Positions 5,252-9,629 of a stretch of DNA of 9,629 nucleotides are shown here, piece by piece; positions within the stretch are counted from its first letter, which is position 1, and each line of letters starts with the position of its first letter. The stretch spans positions 1 through 9,629 of the forward strand of contig JBBTXQ010000023.1 of NCBI GenBank assembly GCA_038062165.1. Reading direction: 5' to 3'. A program made the translations under genes and the position numbers. Origin of the DNA: DATDSR01 sp038062165. Lineage in GTDB: Bacteria; Patescibacteriota; Minisyncoccia; Phycocordibacterales; DATDSR01. A model generated the notes under the pieces. It saw only the letters and a program-made list of their open reading frames with translations, had not been told where the DNA came from and ran no database searches.

Positions 5252-6130
5252 ATGCCCAGTCTCTACACGCATCAATCAGAAAACGTTCGCAAGACTGTTA
5301 TTCTCATGACGGGATTTTTGGTTTTCATTATTGCCCTCGGTTGGGTATTCTCGCAAGCTCTGGCCGTGCCGGAAATTATTTATGTCGCAATTTTTGTGGC
5401 CGTGATCATGAATGTGATTGCTTATTGGTCGAGTGACAAGATTGCTATTGCTCTCGCTGGTGCCAAGTTCGTAACGCGCGAAGAGCAAACAGAATTATAT
5501 AGAATAGTAGAGAATCTCGCGATCACCACCGGTTTGCCTCTGCCTAAGATACATATAATAGCCGCGCCCCAGATCAATGCTTTTGCCACTGGTCGCGACG
5601 CCCGGCATGCGGCTATTGCCGTTACGACGGGGGCACTGCAAAGATTAGATAAATCAGAGCTTGAGGGAGTGCTGGCCCACGAACTCTCGCATATCGGCAA
5701 TCGCGATATTTTAGTCAGCACAGTTGTGGTTGTGTTAGCCGGCATTATTGCTCTCATGTCGGATTTTTTTATTCGATCACTCCGTTTTGGGAGTAACAGA
5801 CGTGGCAAGGCTGGGGGAGTGATGCTCATCATTGCTCTAGTTGCCGCTATTCTTGCTCCCATTGCCGCAACACTTATCAGACTGGCTATCTCCAGACAGC
5901 GCGAATATTTGGCCGATGCTTCTGGCGCGCTATTAACCAGATATCCAGAGGGACTTGCGTCCGCGCTTGCTAAGATTAGCGCTGATAGCGAGCTTATGCC
6001 CCGAGCTCACAGTGGCACAGCGCATCTCTACATCGCCAACCCTTTTGGCAAAGGTGCCAAGACATTCGTCAAACTTTTCCAGACCCATCCGCCCATAGAA
6101 GAGCGGATCAAGCGCTTGCGCTCTCATTGA
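5252..6130 (+). CDS. htpX: HtpX-type membrane zinc metalloprotease
   Basis: HtpX is an inner-membrane M48 protease that degrades misfolded membrane proteins with its active site facing the cytoplasm. The 292 residues match the family. Two N-terminal membrane helices (about 15-36 and 42-60) precede the catalytic part. HELSH at 143-147 supplies zinc ligands His143 and His147 and the catalytic Glu144. Two more hydrophobic stretches (about 153-173 and 188-210) follow, and the REYLADASGA segment supplies the third ligand, Glu218. The C-terminal TAHLYIANPF and FQTHPPIEERIKRLR blocks are family-typical. All catalytic residues are intact. The ATG at 5252 follows the repeat array without an SD. Its link with lemA upstream is conserved in many bacteria; here it is interrupted by the repeat-flanked gene, so expression may depend on read-through or on a TATGTT (5234-5239) inside the repeat. 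Confidence 0.95.
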   Translation: MPSLYTHQSENVRKTVILMTGFLVFIIALGWVFSQALAVPEIIYVAIFVAVIMNVIAYWSSDKIAIALAGAKFVTREEQTELYRIVENLAITTGLPLPKIHIIAAPQINAFATGRDARHAAIAVTTGALQRLDKSELEGVLAHELSHIGNRDILVSTVVVVLAGIIALMSDFFIRSLRFGSNRRGKAGGVMLIIALVAAILAPIAATLIRLAISRQREYLADASGALLTRYPEGLASALAKISADSELMPRAHSGTAHLYIANPFGKGAKTFVKLFQTHPPIEERIKRLRSH

Positions 6131-6143
6131 GTGAGTGTATACT
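6116..6143 (+). promoter_or_regulatory. Candidate leaderless promoter of the GGDEF unit
   Basis: TTGCGC (6116-6121), 16 bases, then TATACT (6138-6143). Exactly six bases separate the hexamer from the ATG at 6150, so the predicted start point coincides with the start codon. It overlaps the htpX stop codon, and no SD precedes the gene. Confidence 0.5.
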
Positions 6144-6149
6144 TGAACT

Positions 6150-6380
6150 ATGTTTGAGGGTAAGCATTTTGAACACATGCCAATCCGAGAGTTAGAAGAA
6201 CTAGGAATAATGGAATCCCTAGAACGCGCCGGCAAAAGGGATATCTCTAGTTCGGAAAGAGAAATGAGCGAGTTTGAAGACGAAGAAATTGTTTACCCAG
6301 AGTGGACCTTGCTCAAACCTAAAATAGCAACATTGAGAAACCTGTTTGCGATATCCGAAAATGAGTCCAGAGAAACTTGA
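6150..6380 (+). CDS. Small acidic protein of unknown function upstream of GGDEF gene
   Basis: I do not recognise this 76-residue protein. It is charged and acidic, with no membrane segment. A predicted N-terminal helix (PIRELEELGIMESLERAG) is followed by a Ser/Glu-rich linker (SSSEREMSEFEDEE) and a C-terminal helix (KPKIATLRNLFAI). It begins 19 bases after htpX, behind a TATACT placed for leaderless initiation, and its last 20 bases overlap the start of the GGDEF gene in another frame. That arrangement suggests translational coupling and a joint role, for example as a partner or regulator of the GGDEF protein, but this is only inferred from position. The overlap and the promoter-like hexamer are the main support for it being a real gene. 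Confidence 0.6.
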   Translation: MFEGKHFEHMPIRELEELGIMESLERAGKRDISSSEREMSEFEDEEIVYPEWTLLKPKIATLRNLFAISENESRET

Positions 6381-7308
6381 AGAGAAATTGAAGGAACTTA
6401 TCATGGGGTTACCCCGGGAACTCTTAATCTCAATTGAGAGTAGGGTTAATTTTTACAAAACTAAACTTAGTTCGGACGAAGTGCTTTCAGAAGCACAGAA
6501 CTTAGTGCGATTAGAGATGCTTGCGTATCTCGATAGACGTAAATATCTCGGGATGTATAATCGTGATTGGTCAGAACATAAAATTAGAGAGAGAATCAGA
6601 GAGATTGTTAGTCGCGAGAATCAAGAAGAGAGAGATCTCTATTCACTTGCTCGAGTTAACTTTGACCTGAACGGTTTGAAAGCTCTCAATGATCTGGGTG
6701 GGCACGAAGCCGGCAATAAGGGGCTTAAATTATTTGCGAATATTTTAAATTTCGGCGCCACTACTATTTGGTTGCGCGACGAATTGCATTTGCAAGTCAC
6801 ACCCTCTGCCGAAGGGGGAGACGAATTCGGACTAGTTATTAGCGGTGATCTTGATTTGCGAGCTCATGTGGGTGAGATCGCGTATAAATATTTTGAAGAA
6901 GTTCTGGCCGCTGATGTTTCGCACCTGATAAATTTTTCTGACTCTTTAGTGCGAGAGAATCTCAAACTTTTGGGCATATCAGATGAGATCTCCAAAGATT
7001 TCAAATTCACCATGAGCACATCAGTCGGCATCTGTCTCTTGGGCGAGGCGATAAATAAAGTTGATATAAATAGATTGGGCGTAACTTTTGATCAAATGCT
7101 AAGTGACATCATCCATCATATGTTCAGTCTCGCCGATAGACGCGCTCAAACGCACAAGAGCAAATACAAACGCGACTTGAGTGATTCCAATCCTGTCCTC
7201 TCTGGTCTCTACGCCAGAATGTCCCGAGAAGTGATCCACCTAGAACGCGAACTCAAATCGGCCCGTGACAGAATCCACGAATTAGAATCAAAAAACAGAG
7301 AAAAATAG
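6361..7308 (+). CDS. GGDEF domain protein (possible diguanylate cyclase)
   Basis: GGDEF domains make c-di-GMP or a related dinucleotide from two nucleoside triphosphates in the cytoplasm. From the ATG at 6361 the protein has 315 residues; a TTG at 6346 would add five. A helical N-terminal region of about 90 residues has no recognised sensor or membrane segment. The catalytic part starts near residue 98. FDLNGLKALNDLGGHEAGNKG carries the metal-binding Asp102 and the substrate-binding Asn/Asp pair, GGDEF is intact at 152-156, and STSVGI at 219-224 matches the conserved strand. Deviations: the residue before the motif is SAE rather than the common Arg-Tyr, and GHxxGD reads GHEAGN. No RxxD inhibitory site lies five residues upstream, and the spacing before GGDEF is a little long. 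A short coiled coil ends the protein (292-315). It sits in a unit with the small upstream gene and the propeller gene two bases downstream. Confidence 0.85.
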   Translation: MSPEKLEEKLKELIMGLPRELLISIESRVNFYKTKLSSDEVLSEAQNLVRLEMLAYLDRRKYLGMYNRDWSEHKIRERIREIVSRENQEERDLYSLARVNFDLNGLKALNDLGGHEAGNKGLKLFANILNFGATTIWLRDELHLQVTPSAEGGDEFGLVISGDLDLRAHVGEIAYKYFEEVLAADVSHLINFSDSLVRENLKLLGISDEISKDFKFTMSTSVGICLLGEAINKVDINRLGVTFDQMLSDIIHHMFSLADRRAQTHKSKYKRDLSDSNPVLSGLYARMSREVIHLERELKSARDRIHELESKNREK

Positions 7309-7310
7309 AA

Positions 7311-8324
7311 ATGGGGAAAGTAGAACACACTGGCAGGGTGGTGGAGGCAGGGGATAGATTTTCCCATGTGATGGCTATTACTCTTGATCCCAGAACTAAC
7401 TACAAAGAAGGGGTGGTGCGCTGTATTACAAGTCGTTCTGGACAGATCGGTGTTAAGGGCAACCTTGATAGAAGCGTTTTACATCGAGTTGGTGGTGATA
7501 CATTAGAGAGGTTTGAAATCGGCGAGAAACTAGTGATAAAAGGTGAAAATGAAATAATAGAAAAACTGGGTGGTCCGGAGTGGGACTTTATCGGCCTCGA
7601 AGATCCAGATATCTGGATAGATGAGGATAAGAATCTTGTGCACTTATACTTCACTATTCCGTTAAAGCATCGGATTGTGGGCGAAGGACACAAGAAAATG
7701 CGAATTTATCTAGGTCATGCGGTCGGCCAAGATCTAGGTTCGCTTGAAATGACCATGCCAGCCCTGTATTCCGAGGATCACGGCAATGCGGCCAAAGAAG
7801 TATCCATTGTCCCAGTAAATAAAGATGGTGTAAGGCTCAATATTTTTGAGTCGGCAGATTTAGTCGGCGATACTTGGTATTCAACAGTGAGGATGGCAAT
7901 AGCCAGAGATATGGGGGAAAGATGGGAGTTCGGTCATACTTTATTCCACCCTAATGAGCATAAGCTATCCTGGATCGGTGGCCACGCATCACCAGGGCCG
8001 TTTTTGCCTAGAGAAATAGTTGATGTGGGGGATGGGAGACTCGTAGGTTTTATGAACGGTCGGGAAGCTAATAAAAAAATTGGCGATGTGGTGCACTACG
8101 GCATGTTCTCTGTCGGCTTATTCATCTATGATTACGAAAGAGGAAAGATCGATTGGGTTTCAGAGAAGCCATTTATAATGGATAGCGAGGCTAAGACGAT
8201 TACATTTGCAAGTCAATTTGTTCAAACAAGTATGCAAGAGGGAATTCTGTATGCTCACGTCGACGACTCCTTTATTCGAGCCTACTCTATTAAGCCCGAA
8301 AACATCGAAAGTCTGCTTCAATAA
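7311..8324 (+). CDS. GH130/GH43-like five-bladed propeller glycoside-active protein
   Basis: The 337 residues lack a signal peptide, so the protein is probably cytoplasmic. GLEDPDIW at 95-102 matches the conserved ED-P-R/D-I turn with the acidic residue of GH130 phosphorylases and related furanosidase-fold enzymes. KEVSIVPV (162-169) matches the K-[DN]-V-x-x-[FV]-P segment. GGHASPGPFLP (223-233) followed by DGRLVGFMNGRE, then YGMFSVGLFIYD, corresponds to the 'GPPP...dGwl.iYHG...Y.~g~~llD' blades. GH130 enzymes phosphorolyse beta-mannosides; substrate here is not deducible. A GH43/GH32-like hydrolase or a non-catalytic propeller is possible. It starts two bases after the GGDEF stop with no SD, so it is co-transcribed and coupled, and it ends at a bidirectional terminator. 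Confidence 0.6.
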   Translation: MGKVEHTGRVVEAGDRFSHVMAITLDPRTNYKEGVVRCITSRSGQIGVKGNLDRSVLHRVGGDTLERFEIGEKLVIKGENEIIEKLGGPEWDFIGLEDPDIWIDEDKNLVHLYFTIPLKHRIVGEGHKKMRIYLGHAVGQDLGSLEMTMPALYSEDHGNAAKEVSIVPVNKDGVRLNIFESADLVGDTWYSTVRMAIARDMGERWEFGHTLFHPNEHKLSWIGGHASPGPFLPREIVDVGDGRLVGFMNGREANKKIGDVVHYGMFSVGLFIYDYERGKIDWVSEKPFIMDSEAKTITFASQFVQTSMQEGILYAHVDDSFIRAYSIKPENIESLLQ

Positions 8325-8352
8325 AAAAAGAGGAGCTTCAAAGCCCCTTTTT
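8325..8352. terminator. Bidirectional intrinsic terminator
   Basis: AAAAAG.GG.GCT pairs with AGCCCCTTTTT (8342-8352) when A8331 and A8334 bulge, with a TCAA loop. On the plus strand it follows the propeller gene stop directly and runs into TTTTTC. On the minus strand the stem is followed by CTCTTTTTTT, an even better U tract. It lies 20 bases after the minus-strand TAA at 8372, so it serves both converging units. Confidence 0.75.
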
Positions 8353-8371
8353 CTACTCATTCGTTCTTGCC

Positions 8372-8629
8372 TTAATCGCCATTGCTATGATCTTCTCCGA
8401 GAATCGTGATCTGCCTCGAGTAGAAGCTGGCCCTATCGAGCAGGCTGTCGATTTGATCCCGGCATCTTCCGCAGGTCTTTATGTGCTACTCGCTCAGGTC
8501 AAGTTGCGCTTTGGGCAGTTTGCCTTTGTCTCGGCAATATGCCTCGATTGTTCCTACGAAGGGATGTCGCCTTGTCTCCAATTCGGCATCAAGTAGCCTT
8601 TTTTGTAAGTCGTCCCTATTCACGTTCAT
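8372..8629 (-). pseudogene. Small zf-HC2/ZAS-like gene interrupted by an in-frame amber codon
   Basis: On the minus strand an ATG at 8629, seven bases after a perfect GGAGGAG, opens 47 codons. They begin MNVNRDDLQKRLLDAE and end KAQLDLSE before a TAG at 8488-8486. The same frame then continues without a break for 37 more codons, starting HIKTCGRCRDQIDSLLDRAS, to TAA at 8374-8372. The TAG lies immediately before H-x3-C-x2-C (His49, Cys53, Cys56), the core of the zf-HC2/ZAS anti-sigma-type zinc site, and Cys32 could be another ligand. Promoter-like TACAAT, SD, frame and terminator define one transcription unit spanning both halves. The likeliest reading is a recent nonsense mutation, for example from GAG or CAG; read-through or suppression is the alternative. 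TAG ends four other genes here, so genome-wide recoding is unlikely. The intact protein would have 85 residues. The lower part of 8325-8696 contains only this gene and regulatory sites. Confidence 0.65.
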
Positions 8630-8636
8630 GAGAGTT

Positions 8637-8655
8637 CTCCTCCAAATGTATTGTA
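8637..8655 (-). promoter_or_regulatory. SD and candidate -10 of the amber-interrupted gene
   Basis: On the minus strand, TACAAT (8655-8650) is followed by ACATTT-type spacing and GGAGGAG (8643-8637), then seven bases to the ATG at 8629. The SD is a strong consensus match at ideal distance. No good -35 is seen 16-18 bases upstream. The predicted start point falls close to the SD, giving a leader of about 14 bases, as for the 82-residue gene. Confidence 0.55.
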
Positions 8656-8681
8656 ACTTATTTTAAGCCAGATTGGTGACA

Positions 8682-8690
8682 TGATAGAAT
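8682..8690 (+). promoter_or_regulatory. Extended -10 placed for a leaderless mRNA (tlyA-like gene)
   Basis: TGATAGAAT (8682-8690) is TGn plus a five-of-six match to TATAAT. Six bases (CTCAAA) separate it from the ATG at 8697, so transcription should start at the A of the start codon. No SD is present. It is divergent from the minus-strand promoter at 8650-8655. Confidence 0.55.
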
Positions 8691-8696
8691 CTCAAA

Positions 8697-9260
8697 ATGG
8701 AATATGTTTCTCGGGCGGGTGAAAAATTAGAGCACGCTCTAAATACTTTTGGCATTTCTGTAAAAGATTTGGTTTGCGCTGATTTTGGATCTAACACGGG
8801 CGGCTTCGTTGACGTGCTACTTGAATTCGGGGCTATGAAAGTTTATTCAATCGAAACAGGCAAGGGTGTCTTAGATTGGAGGTTGCGTAACGACGCGCGA
8901 GTTATTGTAATGGAGAGGACAAACGCAATGCATGTCGAATTACCAGAAAAAGTTGATTTCATTTGCATGGACACGAGTTGGACTAAACTAGAAAAAGTTC
9001 TCCCAAACGCAATAAAGAATTTAAAAAGTGAAGGGAGCTTGATCGCCCTTGTTAAACCTCATTATGAAGCAGAGGCAAATATGTTGCGAAAAGGTAAACT
9101 ACCGGAAGAATTTATCCCAGAAGTTCTAGATAGACTAAGAAATAAAATTAAAAAGCTTAATCTAGAAATTATTGGAGAAACAGAATCACCAATCGTCGGC
9201 GAAAAAGCCAAAAACAAAGAATTTTTAATGTATTTAAAGCCCTTGATTTTTAATCAATGA
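8697..9260 (+). CDS. TlyA/FtsJ-like rRNA 2'-O-methyltransferase lacking the S4 domain
   Basis: TlyA enzymes methylate ribose 2'-OH groups in 16S and 23S rRNA using S-adenosylmethionine. This 187-residue protein starts at the point where the methyltransferase domain of TlyA begins (YVSRAGEKLEHAL). The SAM-binding motif reads DFGSNTGGFVDVLLEFGA (29-46). LDWRLRNDARVIVMERTNA (59-77) is characteristic of the TlyA branch. The catalytic K-D-K-E set is complete: Lys10, Asp92, Lys120 and Glu175. What is missing is the N-terminal S4 RNA-binding domain of about 60 residues, and the frame is closed by TAG within the upstream promoter, so it is not simply mis-started. RNA targeting must therefore differ, and the substrate may too. 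The second half is AT-rich (13 G+C of 60 at 9121-9180). The gene converges on the zinc-ribbon gene with a six-base gap. Confidence 0.85.
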   Translation: MEYVSRAGEKLEHALNTFGISVKDLVCADFGSNTGGFVDVLLEFGAMKVYSIETGKGVLDWRLRNDARVIVMERTNAMHVELPEKVDFICMDTSWTKLEKVLPNAIKNLKSEGSLIALVKPHYEAEANMLRKGKLPEEFIPEVLDRLRNKIKKLNLEIIGETESPIVGEKAKNKEFLMYLKPLIFNQ

Positions 9261-9266
9261 TTTATA

Positions 9267-9524
9267 TTACTTTTGGAATAAACGACGAACATTATCGTCT
9301 ATAACAGCTATCGAATGAGATAGTGTGCTTACTGCTCTCTCTAATACATCAACTTTTTTCTGGAGAACTTCAATAGATGAATAAAGATTGAAAAATTCCA
9401 TTGTTCCAACTGGAACTTTACACAAATTACAACGTATAAAGTTAATCTTAAAATTTGAACCGATGGGAGACTCAGTGTGAAGTTCCCAACTAAAACTTCC
9501 GCAATAACCACATTTAGACATCAT
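9267..9524 (-). CDS. Small zinc-ribbon plus coiled-coil protein, unknown function
   Basis: Reading leftward from ATG-ATG at 9524, the 85-residue protein has two CxxC knuckles, Cys5/Cys8 (CGYC) and Cys32/Cys35 (CNLC), spaced as in a zinc ribbon. A helical C-terminal half follows (residues about 50-83, SIEVLQKKVDVLERAVSTLSHSIAVIDDNVRRL) with heptad-like hydrophobics suited to a coiled coil. There is no membrane segment. Such an architecture suggests oligomerisation plus nucleic-acid or protein binding, but I do not recognise a family. No SD is visible. TATACA (9535-9530) lies five bases before the first ATG, again close enough for a leaderless transcript. It may instead be read through from the minus-strand frame ending 22 bases upstream. 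AT-rich composition fits its neighbour. Confidence 0.75.
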   Translation of the reverse strand: MMSKCGYCGSFSWELHTESPIGSNFKINFIRCNLCKVPVGTMEFFNLYSSIEVLQKKVDVLERAVSTLSHSIAVIDDNVRRLFQK

Positions 9525-9546
9525 TTTAGTGTATATTAATTAATAA

Positions 9547-9629
9547 TTATCCTTCCGATTCACTTGGGTCGGCTTCTCCTGGATAAGTTCTTTCTTCCTG
9601 AAATTCCCCATTCATTTTTCGAATTTTCA
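9547..9629 (-). CDS. C-terminal end of a minus-strand gene cut by the window edge
   Basis: On the minus strand a frame is open from the window edge (first full codon ends at 9627) to TAA at 9549-9547, giving 26 residues. They start KIRKMNGEF and end in an acidic, Pro/Ser-rich tail (GEADPSESEG) of the kind seen at disordered C-termini. An internal ATG would give only a 22-codon ORF without an SD, so a longer gene entering from outside is more likely. Nothing else can be said about function. Confidence 0.4.
   Translation of the reverse strand, partial: KIRKMNGEFQEERTYPGEADPSESEG

Noticed and set aside
8387..8596. Plus-strand frame of 69 codons after the propeller gene
   Set aside because: It lies opposite the minus-strand zinc-finger-like gene, which has a perfect SD and terminator. 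The plus frame has neither.
8372..8629. Genome-wide recoding of UAG as an amino acid to explain the amber codon
   Set aside because: groEL, lemA, the 402-residue gene and the GGDEF gene all end at TAG at positions expected for their families.
9243..9257. TTGATT/AATCAA hairpin at the end of the tlyA-like gene as a bidirectional terminator
   Set aside because: Six A/T-rich pairs overlapping coding sequence, no clean T run; likely chance in AT-rich DNA.

Overview
This window looks like a chromosomal segment of an uncultivated bacterium from the Candidate Phyla Radiation (Patescibacteria, probably a Parcubacteria-type lineage). That placement is an inference. It rests on short intergenic gaps, several core genes without a Shine-Dalgarno sequence, an S23-type four-helix-bundle gene beside a lemA-htpX pair, a minimal hicBA pair, and a TlyA-like methyltransferase lacking its S4 domain. 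UAG ends groEL, lemA, the 402-residue orphan and the GGDEF gene, so UAG is a normal stop here. Base composition is mosaic: a GC-rich orphan gene sits among AT-richer genes. || Layout. 2-1953 holds the 3' part of groES, groEL and a likely terminator. 1997-2306 is a small, SD-led, DUF1059-like gene with a hairpin behind it. 2333-2918 is a second strong hairpin followed by a hicB-hicA toxin-antitoxin pair. 2959-4201 is the GC-rich orphan and a very stable hairpin. 4218-6130 is an extended -10 promoter, lemA, a four-helix-bundle gene boxed by heptanucleotide repeats, and the HtpX-type membrane protease. 6138-8324 is a three-gene transcription unit: a 76-residue unknown, a GGDEF protein, and a GH130/GH43-like five-bladed propeller protein. 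On the minus strand, 8372-8629 is a small zinc-finger-like gene broken by an in-frame UAG. It shares a bidirectional terminator (8325-8352) with the propeller gene. 8697-9260 is the S4-less TlyA-like methyltransferase, apparently leaderless. 9267-9629 holds two minus-strand genes, a zinc ribbon/coiled-coil protein and the C-terminal end of a gene cut by the window edge. || How the genes work together. GroES/GroEL, LemA and HtpX are folding and membrane protein-quality functions. The GGDEF protein may add c-di-nucleotide signalling next to a sugar-active enzyme, but that link is only operonic. Two gene classes stand out. Housekeeping-type genes lack SD sequences, and several have a -10-like hexamer exactly six bases before the start codon, as expected for leaderless mRNAs. 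The small or orphan accessory genes (82 aa, 402 aa, minus-strand zinc-finger) have strong purine-rich SD sequences and strong hairpin terminators. || The most unusual observations are the amber codon inside the zinc-finger gene, the TTAGAAC-type heptanucleotide arrays that surround the four-helix-bundle gene and recur between groES and groEL, and the leaderless-promoter geometry. No large novel multi-gene system was found.
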